A stretch of 64,000 nt of DNA from Hyphomicrobiales bacterium (GTDB lineage: Bacteria; Pseudomonadota; Alphaproteobacteria; Rhizobiales; Rhizobiaceae): the NCBI GenBank assembly GCA_900471925.1, contig UCGV01000010.1:201257-265256 (forward strand), read 5' to 3'. A model generated the notes under the pieces. It made no database searches. It saw only the letters and a list, made by a program, of their open reading frames with translations, and had not been told where the DNA came from. Numbering within the stretch: the stretch's first letter is position 1; the number at the start of each line of letters is the position of its first letter. The position numbers and the translations under genes were made by a program. This document shows positions 8,904 to 17,823 of this stretch, piece by piece.

Positions 8904-9473
8904 TCAGTTTTTGGCGCGTTCAACGTAGGAATTGTCTTCCGTTGCGATGACGACGCGGGTGCCGGCGTCGATATGCGGCGGAACCGAAGTGCGGATGCCG
9001 TTCGACAGGATTGCCGGCTTGTAGGATGAAGAAGCCGTCTGGCCCTTGACGACCGGCTCGGTCTCGACGATCTCGAGGGTGACGTGGCGCGGCAGTTCCA
9101 GCGCAAGCGGAATGCCTTCGTGGATCGACAGGATGCAGGTCATGCCTTCCTGGAGGTAGGCCTTCTGGTCGCCCATGGTCTCGACGTCGACTACAACCTG
9201 ATCGTAAGTCGCCGGGTTCATGAAGTGGAAGCCTTCGCCGTCTTCATAGAGATACTGGAAGTTGACGTCCTCGACAAAGGCGCGCTCGACCTGTTCTGTC
9301 GTGCGCCAGCGTTCGGAAACCTTCACGCCGTCAACGATGCGGCGCATGTCGACCTGGGTAACCGGCGTGCCCTTGCCCGGGTGGAAATTCTGCGCAGTAA
9401 GAACGACGTAGAGCTTGCCGTCGACATCGAGAACGTTGCCCTTGCGGACCGAAGAGGCGATGACCTTGACCAT
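8904..9473 (-). CDS. efp: Translation elongation factor P
   Basis: EF-P, 189 residues, binds stalled ribosomes between the P and E sites and promotes peptide bond formation at polyproline stretches. Three OB-like domains are present. The tip loop reads FHPGKGTP with Lys34, the residue beta-lysylated by EpmA and EpmB in E. coli. Both modifying enzymes are encoded divergently right next to it, so a modified EF-P is expected. The start has a good ribosome site (AAGGAAG). Confidence 0.97.
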   Translation of the reverse strand: MVKVIASSVRKGNVLDVDGKLYVVLTAQNFHPGKGTPVTQVDMRRIVDGVKVSERWRTTEQVERAFVEDVNFQYLYEDGEGFHFMNPATYDQVVVDVETMGDQKAYLQEGMTCILSIHEGIPLALELPRHVTLEIVETEPVVKGQTASSSYKPAILSNGIRTSVPPHIDAGTRVVIATEDNSYVERAKN

Positions 9474-9623
9474 AAGACTTCCTTGTAAGTCGGCTTTCGG
9501 CGTCGTAGAGGACAGTCGGAATGGTCCTGAAGACGCAAAATGTTTTTTCTTCGGGGGCGCACTAACCTAAAATCGCGGAAATAGCCACCCCATCCCGGCC
9601 GAATCCGGCAAGGAAAGCGTTGA

Positions 9624-10688
9624 ATGACCCTCACCGGCGCCAAACTATCTCCCTGGTGGACGCCATCGGTCCATGCCGATCGCCGGCCGTTCCTTATCGG
9701 GCGCAACGCGATCCAGGCGGCGCTGCGCGGTTACTTTGCGCGTGAGGATTTCATCGAGGTCGATACCGCCACGCTGCAGGTCTCGCCGGGCAACGAGGCG
9801 CATCTGCATGCCTTCGCCACCGAGGCGTTGACGACGGACGGCCAGGCCGCACCCTTCTATCTCCACACATCTCCGGAATTTGCCTGCAAGAAGCTGCTGG
9901 CGGCCGGCGAGGAGCGCATTGCCTGTTTTGCCCATGTCTATCGCAATCGCGAGCGCGGGCCGCTGCATCATCCTGAGTTCACCATGCTCGAATGGTATCG
10001 AGCTGGGGAGCGTTATGAGAGCCTGATGATGGATTGTGTGCGTTTGCTGGCGCTTGCTGCCGAAACGGTGAAGACGGCAAAATTCGTCTATCGCGGTGCT
10101 GAATGCGACCCATTTGTCGGGCCGGAACGGCTCAGCGTCGCCGAGGCCTTCAGCCGCCATGCCGGCATCGATCTTCTGGCTTCCGTTTCGACAGATGGTT
10201 CAACCGATCGCGAACATCTGGCCGCCGAAATGCGGCGGGTCGGCATGCGTGTTGCCGATGACGACCATTGGGCCGATCTCTTCAGCCGGGTACTGGTGGA
10301 AAAGGTCGAGCCGCATCTCGGCTTCGGCCGTGTCACCATTCTCGACGAATATCCTGTTTCGGAGGCGGCCCTGGCGCGGCCTTCGGCGAGAGACCCGCGC
10401 GTGGCGGAACGGTTCGAACTCTATGCCTGCGGTGTCGAGCTTGCCAACGGCTTCGGCGAACTGACCAATGCCACCGAGCAGCGTCGTCGCTTCGAAATCG
10501 AGATGGCGGAAAAGATGCGGGTCTACGGTGAGACCTATCCGTTGGACGAGGATTTTTTGGCAGCTCTTGCGATCATGCCGGAAGCAAGCGGTATCGCGCT
10601 CGGCTTCGACCGGCTGGTGATGCTGGCGACAGGTGCATCGCGCATCGATCAAGTGCTCTGGGCGCCGGTCGCGGAGTATGGCCGATGA
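9624..10688 (+). CDS. epmA: EF-P--(R)-beta-lysine ligase
   Basis: Class II lysyl-tRNA-synthetase paralogue of 354 residues lacking the anticodon-binding domain. It activates (R)-beta-lysine as an adenylate and attaches it to Lys34 of EF-P. Motif 2 is visible in VYRNRERGPLHHPEFTMLEWYRA (split here as RNRERGP, residues about 110-116, and PEFTMLEWY, about 119-127). Motif 3 is GIALGFDRLVML near residue 325, and ELANGFGELTN lies near 275. It overlaps epmB by four bases and diverges from efp. Confidence 0.95.
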   Translation: MTLTGAKLSPWWTPSVHADRRPFLIGRNAIQAALRGYFAREDFIEVDTATLQVSPGNEAHLHAFATEALTTDGQAAPFYLHTSPEFACKKLLAAGEERIACFAHVYRNRERGPLHHPEFTMLEWYRAGERYESLMMDCVRLLALAAETVKTAKFVYRGAECDPFVGPERLSVAEAFSRHAGIDLLASVSTDGSTDREHLAAEMRRVGMRVADDDHWADLFSRVLVEKVEPHLGFGRVTILDEYPVSEAALARPSARDPRVAERFELYACGVELANGFGELTNATEQRRRFEIEMAEKMRVYGETYPLDEDFLAALAIMPEASGIALGFDRLVMLATGASRIDQVLWAPVAEYGR

Positions 10689-11737
10689 ATGCCATGCGCC
10701 CGATCAAGAGCATCGATGACCTTGTCAGGGCAGGGCTCGTCGAAGACGCCGAGAAGATGGCACTCGACGAGGTGGCCGCACGCTATGCCATTGCGCTGAC
10801 GCCTGCCATCGCGAAGCTGATTGATCATAGTGATCCGGCGGATCCGATCACGCGCCAGTTCGTGCCAGATGCAGCCGAACTCGTCACCACGCCCGAGGAG
10901 CGGGCCGATCCGATCGGCGATCATGCGCACAGCCCGGTCGAGGGTATCGTCCATCGCTATCCGGATCGCGTGCTGCTGAAGGCCGTGCATGTCTGCCCTG
11001 TCTATTGCCGTTTTTGCTTCCGTCGCGAGATGGTCGGGCCTCAGGGGCTCGGTACGCTCGATCCGTCCGCACTCGCCGCCGCATTCGATTATATCCGCGG
11101 CCATGACGAGATCTGGGAAGTGATCCTGACGGGCGGCGATCCCCTGGTGCTTTCGCCCCGACGTCTCGGCGAGATCCTGAGCCAGCTCGCAGAGATCGAG
11201 CATGTCAAGATCGTACGCTTTCACACGCGTGTGCCGGTCGTCGATCCGCAGAAGATCGATGCGGAACTTGTCGCGGCGCTGAAGGCGAGCGGCAAGACGG
11301 TCTACGTCGCGCTTCACGCCAACCACCCGCGTGAGCTGACGGCCGAAGCGCGGGCCGCCTGCGCTCGCCTCGTCGATAACGGCATCGTCATGGTCAGCCA
11401 GTCCGTGCTCCTGAAAGGCGTCAATGATGACCCTGATGTGCTGGCCAGGTTGATGCGTGCCTTCGTCGAGACGCGGGTGAAGCCCTACTATCTGCACCAT
11501 CCGGATCTTGCACCCGGGACCAGCCATTTTCGGCTGACGATCGAGGAGGGGCAGAAGATTGTTGCTGCCCTTCGCGGACGCATCTCCGGCCTCTGCCAGC
11601 CCACTTACATCCTGGATATCCCCGGCGGCTACGGCAAGGCGGTGATCGGCGAGAGCGCCGTGAAGGTGACCGGCGAGGGCTGCTATTCTGTTTCGGACTA
11701 TCGCGGCGGCGAGCATTCCTATCCGCCTGCCGGTTAA
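10685..11737 (+). CDS. epmB: EF-P beta-lysylation radical SAM aminomutase
   Basis: Radical SAM and PLP enzyme of 350 residues, a lysine 2,3-aminomutase homologue that makes (R)-beta-lysine for EpmA. The 4Fe-4S cluster motif CPVYCRFC is at about residues 104-111, and the GGDPL segment (about 149-153) contacts SAM. The PLP lysine is expected in the C-terminal segment near GYGKAV. It begins inside the stop of epmA, so the two form one translation-coupled unit. I do not see epmC, the hydroxylase; many bacteria with EpmAB lack it. Confidence 0.94.
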   Translation: MNAMRPIKSIDDLVRAGLVEDAEKMALDEVAARYAIALTPAIAKLIDHSDPADPITRQFVPDAAELVTTPEERADPIGDHAHSPVEGIVHRYPDRVLLKAVHVCPVYCRFCFRREMVGPQGLGTLDPSALAAAFDYIRGHDEIWEVILTGGDPLVLSPRRLGEILSQLAEIEHVKIVRFHTRVPVVDPQKIDAELVAALKASGKTVYVALHANHPRELTAEARAACARLVDNGIVMVSQSVLLKGVNDDPDVLARLMRAFVETRVKPYYLHHPDLAPGTSHFRLTIEEGQKIVAALRGRISGLCQPTYILDIPGGYGKAVIGESAVKVTGEGCYSVSDYRGGEHSYPPAG

Positions 11738-12001
11738 CGCAAACAACGGCTTCCGGCGTATCATTTCTGCACTCGGAACGACTGGCTGTATCTCTCGCCT
11801 CCCCCTTCAAAATGCATCAAGTCATTGATGGAAATGACCTATTAGGACTGGAGAAGGCATGGTCCATAAAATGCAAACTATGAGTCATAATCATATTTAA
11901 CTAAGTACATTAGCGGAATGTTCTGTTTTCCGCACTAAAACAAGCCCCATGACAAGGCGATGACCGCCGGCTCAGGATCATGAAAATCTGGAGTGAATGG
12001 G
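11738..12001 (+). promoter_or_regulatory. AT-rich upstream region of the carrier-protein/glycan operon
   Basis: This 264-base stretch has no convincing gene. Its right half (about 11850-11950) is markedly richer in A and T than the flanks and holds an inverted repeat GCGGAA / TTCCGC at 11913-11918 and 11928-11933. It must contain the promoter of the operon starting at 12002. I cannot name a regulator or assign -35/-10 boxes with confidence. Confidence 0.5.
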
Positions 12002-12253
12002 ATGACTAAGACAATCCGCGACCTCGTAGCCAAGTTCGGCAAGCTTCCTGTTTCGATTGATCAGGTCGCTGACGATGCGGATCTCTATGCTGCGGGTCTC
12101 ACGTCCTTCGCCTCGGTGCAGCTCATGCTCGGTATCGAAGAGGCGTTCGACATCGAATTCCCCGATAACCTCCTGAACCGCAAGTCCTTCGCCAGCATTT
12201 CGGCTATCGCCAAGACGGTCGATCTCATCCGGGATAGCCGAAAGGTCGCCTGA
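12002..12253 (+). CDS. Stand-alone acyl/aminoacyl carrier protein
   Basis: Carrier protein of 83 residues. The phosphopantetheine attachment site is GLTSF with Ser35, in place of the usual DSL of fatty-acid ACPs, followed by a helix II LMLGIEEAFDIEF (about 41-53) rich in acidic residues. It heads an operon with an amino acid:carrier-protein ligase two genes later, so it is the probable acceptor of the activated amino acid. Such small dedicated carriers next to synthetase-like ligases are known in Agrobacterium and Bradyrhizobium. ATG 12002 is preferred over GTG 11993 because GGAG (11990-11993) is at the right distance. Confidence 0.9.
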   Translation: MTKTIRDLVAKFGKLPVSIDQVADDADLYAAGLTSFASVQLMLGIEEAFDIEFPDNLLNRKSFASISAIAKTVDLIRDSRKVA

Positions 12254-13434
12254 TGAACTTCCCGGTCAAGATCACGGAAGACAGCCTGGTCGCAAGGGCT
12301 GCTCGCGTCGCCGAAATTGCGGCAAGACATGCGGACGCCGTCGATTTCGAAGGCCGGTTCCCGCAGGAAGCCGTCAACGCGATGAAGGCCGAGCGTCTGC
12401 TCGGTATCCAGATTCCCCGCCACCTCGGTGGCGAGGCCGCTTCCATCACCGATATTGCCGAATTGTGTTCGATGCTCGGCCAGGCCTGCGCGGCAAGCGC
12501 GATGGTCTTCGCCATGCATCAGATCAAGCTTTCGAGTGTAGTCGAACACGGCGCCGACAGCGAATGGCATAGCGCTTTCATGCGCCGCATTGTCGCCGAA
12601 CAACTGCTGATCGCGTCGGCCACGACAGAAGGCGGTATCGGCGGCAACCTCCGCAACAGCATCTGCGCGATCGAAATCGATGGCGATACCTGCCGGCTGC
12701 AAAAGGACGCGACCGTTATTTCCTATGGCTCGCATGCCGATGCCATTTTGATCACCTCGCGCAGCCATCCGCAGGCCGCCTCTTCCGATCAGGTGCTGAC
12801 CGCCTTCCTGAAAGATCAGTACACGCTCGAAAAGACGCATGCGTGGAATACGCTCGGCATGCGCGGCACTTGCTCCGATGGCTTCCTGTTCAAGGGCGAG
12901 GCGCCTGCCGCGCAGATCCTGCCGAAACCCTTTGCAGAAATTGCCGCCCAGTCGATGCTCGCCTCCTCGCACCTGCTCTGGAGCGGTGTCTGGTACGGTA
13001 TCGCGGTCGATGCCGTTTCCCGCGCCCAGGCCTTTGTGCGCGCCGCGGCCCGCAAGTCCCCCGATGCGACACCGCCTGGCGCGCTTCGCCTCGCTGAAGT
13101 TTCCAACCTGCTGCAGATGGTCAAGTCGAATGTCGTTGCCGGCCTGAAGGCCTATGAGGATGCCAAGGCCGATGGCGACAAGCTCTCCTCCATGGGCTTT
13201 GCCGTGGCGATGAACAATGTGAAGATCGCCTCTTCGGAAACGATCCTGGAGATCGTCAATCACACCATGCTGATCTGCGGCATCATGGGCTACAAGAACG
13301 GTACGCCCTTCAGCCTCGGCCGCCATCTGCGCGATGCCCATTCCGCACAGCTCATGATTTCGAACGACCGCATCCTCGGCAATACGTCGAGCATGCTCCT
13401 TGTCCATAAGCAGGACACTAGCCTACTGGGGTAA
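12253..13434 (+). CDS. Acyl-CoA-dehydrogenase-like flavoprotein
   Basis: Protein of 393 residues with the acyl-CoA dehydrogenase fold: helical N-domain (about 1-120), beta domain (about 120-225, with TTEGGIGGN) and C-terminal helical domain. The usual C-terminal active-site segment (YEGT) is not seen; the matching region reads [19 protein letters not shown], so the catalytic base may be elsewhere or missing. Relatives in non-ribosomal pathways oxidise carrier-protein-bound aminoacyl or acyl groups, for example prolyl to pyrrolyl. It is coupled to the carrier protein gene (TGATG overlap), so a carrier-bound substrate is more likely than a CoA ester. This is inference. Confidence 0.85.
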   Translation: MNFPVKITEDSLVARAARVAEIAARHADAVDFEGRFPQEAVNAMKAERLLGIQIPRHLGGEAASITDIAELCSMLGQACAASAMVFAMHQIKLSSVVEHGADSEWHSAFMRRIVAEQLLIASATTEGGIGGNLRNSICAIEIDGDTCRLQKDATVISYGSHADAILITSRSHPQAASSDQVLTAFLKDQYTLEKTHAWNTLGMRGTCSDGFLFKGEAPAAQILPKPFAEIAAQSMLASSHLLWSGVWYGIAVDAVSRAQAFVRAAARKSPDATPPGALRLAEVSNLLQMVKSNVVAGLKAYEDAKADGDKLSSMGFAVAMNNVKIASSETILEIVNHTMLICGIMGYKNGTPFSLGRHLRDAHSAQLMISNDRILGNTSSMLLVHKQDTSLLG

Positions 13435-13438
13435 AGCC

Positions 13439-14347
13439 ATGGATATGCAGACTTCGTTTCTGGACCGGCTCTTCGAGTCCGGTCTGCTGATCGATACCGG
13501 CGTTGACGGTCTTTATGGCCGCAGCGGCCAGTTCGAAGATGTCATCGCTGCCTTCGAGCGGCTGATCGACAGGTTCGGCGGCGCAGATGGCGCTGAAGCG
13601 ATGCGTTTCCCGCCCGGCATGAACCGCGCGCTCTTTGAAAAAAGCGGCTACATGAAGAGTTTTCCGCAGCTTGCCGGCACAGTGCACAGCTTCTGCGGCG
13701 CCGAACTCGACCATATGAGCCTGCTGCAATGCATGGAAGTTGGTGAGGACTGGACCGAGGACCAGAAGGCCACCGACATCGTGCTGACGCCGGCTGCCTG
13801 CTATCCGCTTTATCCGACCGTCGCCAAGCGCGGCAATCTGCCGGCCAAGGGCGGTCTCTTCGATCTGCAGTCCTACTGCTTCCGCCATGAACCTTCCAAG
13901 GATCCGGCCCGCCAGCAGCTCTTCCGCATGCGCGAATATGTCTGCATGGGCACCGAGCAGCATGTGACCGACTTCCGTCAGAGCTGGATGGATCGCGGTG
14001 TCGAGATGATGAAGCAGGTTGGCCTCGATGTAACGATCGATGTCGCCAACGACCCGTTCTTCGGCCGCGCCGGCAAGATGATGGTCAATAACCAGCGCGA
14101 CCAGAACCTGAAGTTCGAGCTGCTGATCCCGATCACCTCGTCGGCGAACCCGACGGCCTGCATGAGCTTCAACTACCATCAGGACTCGTTCGGCGTGAAA
14201 TGGGGTCTGAACCTCGAAGACGGCAGCGTCGCCCATACTGCCTGCGTCGGCTTTGGCCTGGAGCGCATCGCGCTCGCGCTGTTCCATACCCACGGCCTCG
14301 ACGTGAAGGAATGGCCTGCCAGCGTACGGAAAGTCCTGTGGGGCTGA
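13439..14347 (+). CDS. Amino acid:[carrier protein] ligase (class II aaRS-like)
   Basis: Truncated homologue of the atypical zinc-dependent seryl-tRNA synthetase, 302 residues. Characterised relatives from Bradyrhizobium and Agrobacterium adenylate glycine or alanine and move it to the phosphopantetheine of a small carrier protein, not to tRNA. Likely zinc ligands are Cys121, Glu166 and Cys269; the spacing agrees with what I recall of the characterised enzyme. Class II motif 2 lies around RHE...RMRE (149-166) and motif 3 is [12 protein letters not shown] (271-282). The tRNA-binding domain is absent. It starts five bases after the flavoprotein stop. The amino acid used here cannot be read from sequence by eye. 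Confidence 0.93.
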   Translation: MDMQTSFLDRLFESGLLIDTGVDGLYGRSGQFEDVIAAFERLIDRFGGADGAEAMRFPPGMNRALFEKSGYMKSFPQLAGTVHSFCGAELDHMSLLQCMEVGEDWTEDQKATDIVLTPAACYPLYPTVAKRGNLPAKGGLFDLQSYCFRHEPSKDPARQQLFRMREYVCMGTEQHVTDFRQSWMDRGVEMMKQVGLDVTIDVANDPFFGRAGKMMVNNQRDQNLKFELLIPITSSANPTACMSFNYHQDSFGVKWGLNLEDGSVAHTACVGFGLERIALALFHTHGLDVKEWPASVRKVLWG

Positions 14348-14355
14348 GCGGCGCC

Positions 14356-15318
14356 ATGACATCCGTCTTTGCGGGTATCGATCCCGATACCTACAAACCA
14401 CATGCGCTGCATTCCGGCGAGCGCATGTGGCCCGAGACCAATTGTTATATCGATCTCTGGGTCGAGGTGCTCTCGACCTTCGGCGTTGCGCCGGAGGCCA
14501 TGCTCGGTTTCACGCTGACGCAGGATTTCGAGGGCGACCAGTTCACCTTCTTCAAGGTACCGCTCGAAGATCTCGAAGCGCTCTACGGCATCCGCGCCAC
14601 CGAGCTTGCGATCTACGACCGTGTCGAACGGCATGTCGAGGTGCAGATCGCCCGCGGGCGGCTCTGCCTCATCGAGATGGATTCCTTCTACATGCCGGAT
14701 ACGCGCGGCACCGCTTACCGGCAGGAGCACGGCAAGACCACGGTTGCAATCAACCGGCTGGATTTTGCCGGCAAGCGCGTCGATTATTTCCACAATGCCG
14801 GCTATTTCCGCATTGAGGGCGAAGATTTCGACGGGCTGTTCCAGTCGCATTTCACCGATGAAGATGCGCCGTTCCTGCCCTATACGGAATTCGCCAAGTT
14901 TCCGGAACGCCCGATGGGTGACGCGCATCTGCGCGATATTTCCCGCCGGCTTCTCGCCTTCCATTTCGGCCGTCGTCCCGGCGCCAATCCGATCCGCGCC
15001 TTTGCGGAGATCTTCCCGCTGCAGGTCGAAGCGGTGGCTGACCGTCCCTTCGGCTTCTTCCACAAATATGCCTTCAATACGCTGCGGCAGGTGGGGGCGA
15101 ATTTCGAACTTGCGGCCGATCATCTGGCCTGGCTCTCGGCCGGCGAGTTCGGCGTCGCGGTCGAGGAAGCGCGTCGCATATCGGAAGTGGCGAAGTCGGT
15201 TCAGTTCCAGCTGGCCCGTGCCGTCACCCGTCGCAAGTTCGAGCCATTGAAAGCGGCTCTTGATCCGGCAGCCGATGCATGGGATTCGATGATGGCATCG
15301 CTCGCGGAGCGAGCCTGA
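14356..15318 (+). CDS. DUF1839 family protein
   Basis: Protein of 320 residues belonging to DUF1839, which has no established function to my knowledge. No signal peptide or membrane segment is visible, so it should be cytosolic. Segments such as CLIEMDSFYMPDT (about 100-112) and ETNCYIDLW (about 28-36) look conserved in character but match no catalytic motif I can name. It sits eight bases after the ligase in the same operon, which suggests a direct part in handling the aminoacylated carrier protein, for instance transfer or release of the aminoacyl group. Confidence 0.85.
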   Translation: MTSVFAGIDPDTYKPHALHSGERMWPETNCYIDLWVEVLSTFGVAPEAMLGFTLTQDFEGDQFTFFKVPLEDLEALYGIRATELAIYDRVERHVEVQIARGRLCLIEMDSFYMPDTRGTAYRQEHGKTTVAINRLDFAGKRVDYFHNAGYFRIEGEDFDGLFQSHFTDEDAPFLPYTEFAKFPERPMGDAHLRDISRRLLAFHFGRRPGANPIRAFAEIFPLQVEAVADRPFGFFHKYAFNTLRQVGANFELAADHLAWLSAGEFGVAVEEARRISEVAKSVQFQLARAVTRRKFEPLKAALDPAADAWDSMMASLAERA

Positions 15319-15334
15319 AGCCGGAGATCTGACC

Positions 15335-17809
15335 ATGCGGGGACGGCTAGCAAGCATCGGGGCTGAGGAAAGCCTGCTTTCCGAAGGATGGAATCTGGTT
15401 CTGACCGAGCCTGATGCCTGCGCAACACCTCACGATATTCATCTCTCCGCACAGTTCATTCCGGCGCCTGTCCCTGGCACGGTCGCAGCCGCGCTGGAAA
15501 GGGTGTGTCTCTTCGACCGGGAAAATCCGGATGCCCTGAATACCAGGGACGCCTGGTATCTGACGCGTCTCTTCGACGAAGAGCCGGGCGAGGCGATCTT
15601 GCGTTTTCAGGGTCTGGCGACGGTCTGCCATGTCTTCCTGAACGGTGAAGAGATCCTTTTCTCCGAGAGCATGTTCACCGCCCATGAGATACCGGTGACG
15701 CTGGCCGGTGGGGACGAACTGGCACTCTGCTTCCGGGCGCTTGCCCCCCGTCTTGGCGAGCCCGGACCGCGTGCCCGCTGGCGTCCGCAGATGATCACGC
15801 CGCAGGGGCTGAAGAATGTCCGCACGACGCTGCTCGGGCATATGCCGGGCTGGTGCCCGGAAATCCATGCGGTCGGTCCGTGGCGGCCGATCTCGCTCGT
15901 GCGCCGGAGCGTTGCCTCGGTCGATAATGTTACGGTGCGTACCGTCCTGGAGGAAAACGGGGCTGGACGGCTGAGTGTTTCGCTTCATGCCGATGGTGAA
16001 GAGCCTGTGATGCTGCTGCGCTGCGCCGGCATCGAGCAGGGTTTCGAGAAGATCGGCGATCGGCACTATTCTGCGATCCTCAAACTGCCTGAAATCGAGG
16101 TGTGGTGGCCGCATACGCATGGCGTGCCGCATCTCCATGATGTGACGCTGGTTCTCGATGGCGAGGAATATTCGCTCGGCAAGGCAGGGTTCCGGCGTAT
16201 CGAAGCCGACCATGGTGCCGATGGCAACGATTTCGCGCTTCTCGTCAACGGCGAGCGTGTTTTCTGCCGAGGTGCGGTCTGGACGACGGCCGACATAGCG
16301 AGGCTGCCGGGCGAACGGGCCGATTACGAACCCTTCCTGCGGCTTGCTGCCGAGGCCGGCATGAACATGATCCGTGTCGGCGGGACCATGGCCTATGAGA
16401 CGCCGGAATTCTTCGAGCTCTGCGACGAACTTGGGCTGATGGTCTGGCAGGACTTCATGTTCGCCAATTTCGACTATCCGAAGAACGACAAGGCCTTTAT
16501 CGGCCACGTGCATGCTGAGGTGGAAGAGTTCCTGCACGGCGTACAGCTCTCGCCGTCGCTTGCCGTGCTCTGCGGCGGCAGCGAGATCCACCAGCAGGCG
16601 GCGATGTTCGGCCTGCCGGCAGATTTCTGGAGCGGGCCGATCACCGACGAGATCATTCCGGCAATCTGCCAGCGCATGCGGCCCGACGTGCCCTACGTGC
16701 CGAATTCGCCCTACGGTGGGGCGATGCCCTTTTCGCCCAATGCCGGCGTCACCCATTACTACGGCGTCGGCGCCTATATGCGGCCGCTCGAGGATGCACG
16801 CCGCGCCGAGGTGCGTTTTGCGGCGGAAAGCCTTGCCTTCGCCCATGTGCCACAGCAGAAAACCCTCCAGCGGCATCTTGACGTGCCGCCGGTTCACAGC
16901 CCGCTCTGGAAGGAGCGGGTTCCGCGCGACCGGGGCGCATCCTGGGATTTCGAGGATGTCAGGGATTTCTATCTGGGGCTTCTCTATGAGGCCGATCCGG
17001 CAAAACTTCGCCGCGAAGACCCGGAGCGCTATCTCGACCTGTCGCGCGCCGTCACCGGCGAGGTGCTGGAGGAGACTTTTGCCGAATGGCGGCGTCAGGG
17101 ATCGTCCTGCAACGGTGCGCTGGTCTGGACGCTTCAGGATCTGCTCCCCGGCGCCGGCTGGGGTGTGATCGATTCCGCCTGTCAGCCCAAACCCGTCTGG
17201 TATGCGATGCGCCGCGCCTTCCGACCCGTCCAGGTCGTCTTCACGGATGAAGGGACGAATGGGCTCTACGCGCATGTCATCAACGAGACCGACAAGGTGG
17301 TCGCTGTCGAACTTGATGTCGCCTGCATGCGCGAGGGGCGCCAGCAGGTCGCAAACGGCAGCAAGGCTTTCAATCTCGATCCGCGCAGGATCGAGCGCAT
17401 CGCCTGTACCGATTTCTTCGGCGGTTTTTTCGATGCGACCTATGCCTTCCGCTTCGGTGCGCCGTCGCATGATGTCAGTGTCGCCTCGTTGCGCTCGACC
17501 ATCGAAGGTGCGTTGCTCGCCCAGGCTTTCCATTTTCCGCGCGGCCGGGCCAAGGCCTTTCATGATGCGACGATCGAGGCATCCTTCCTGCGTGACGGCG
17601 ACGACTGGTTCATCACGCTTGCGACCGACAGGCTCGCCCAGTCGGTACATATCGACGTCGAGGGGTACAGGGCGGAAGACGACTGGTTCCATCTGGTGCC
17701 GGGGCCGGCCAAACGAGTGAAGCTCATCGCTGAGGCAGGGACCGATCGCGAGGCCCTGCCGACGGGCGAAATCAGGAGCGCCGGCGCCTCACGCCGTTTC
17801 GCGCTGTAA
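15335..17809 (+). CDS. Glycoside hydrolase family 2 protein (beta-mannosidase-like)
   Basis: Protein of 824 residues with a GH2 layout: jelly-roll sugar-binding domain (about 15-190), immunoglobulin-like domain, and a (beta/alpha)8 barrel from about 295. The acid/base glutamate is probably Glu417 in LCGGSEIHQQ, where typical beta-mannosidases have CGNNE. The nucleophile is probably Glu498 in FAAESLAF; the 81-residue gap between them is in the family range. No signal peptide is visible, so it probably acts in the cytosol on an intermediate or imported oligosaccharide. It lies 16 bases after the DUF1839 gene in one operon with glycosyltransferase and flippase genes. Substrate unknown. Confidence 0.87.
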   Translation: MRGRLASIGAEESLLSEGWNLVLTEPDACATPHDIHLSAQFIPAPVPGTVAAALERVCLFDRENPDALNTRDAWYLTRLFDEEPGEAILRFQGLATVCHVFLNGEEILFSESMFTAHEIPVTLAGGDELALCFRALAPRLGEPGPRARWRPQMITPQGLKNVRTTLLGHMPGWCPEIHAVGPWRPISLVRRSVASVDNVTVRTVLEENGAGRLSVSLHADGEEPVMLLRCAGIEQGFEKIGDRHYSAILKLPEIEVWWPHTHGVPHLHDVTLVLDGEEYSLGKAGFRRIEADHGADGNDFALLVNGERVFCRGAVWTTADIARLPGERADYEPFLRLAAEAGMNMIRVGGTMAYETPEFFELCDELGLMVWQDFMFANFDYPKNDKAFIGHVHAEVEEFLHGVQLSPSLAVLCGGSEIHQQAAMFGLPADFWSGPITDEIIPAICQRMRPDVPYVPNSPYGGAMPFSPNAGVTHYYGVGAYMRPLEDARRAEVRFAAESLAFAHVPQQKTLQRHLDVPPVHSPLWKERVPRDRGASWDFEDVRDFYLGLLYEADPAKLRREDPERYLDLSRAVTGEVLEETFAEWRRQGSSCNGALVWTLQDLLPGAGWGVIDSACQPKPVWYAMRRAFRPVQVVFTDEGTNGLYAHVINETDKVVAVELDVACMREGRQQVANGSKAFNLDPRRIERIACTDFFGGFFDATYAFRFGAPSHDVSVASLRSTIEGALLAQAFHFPRGRAKAFHDATIEASFLRDGDDWFITLATDRLAQSVHIDVEGYRAEDDWFHLVPGPAKRVKLIAEAGTDREALPTGEIRSAGASRRFAL

Positions 17810-17823
17810 GGCTGGAGAGTGCA

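Noticed and set aside
12085..13407. Open frame of 440 codons on the minus strand
   Set aside because: Antisense to the carrier protein and flavoprotein genes; a GC-skew shadow.
15347..17692. Long open frame of 781 codons on the minus strand
   Set aside because: It is fully antisense to the GH2 gene. Its translation shows no domain and has the Arg/His/Asp-rich composition of a GC-rich shadow frame, while the plus-strand protein has clear GH2 motifs.
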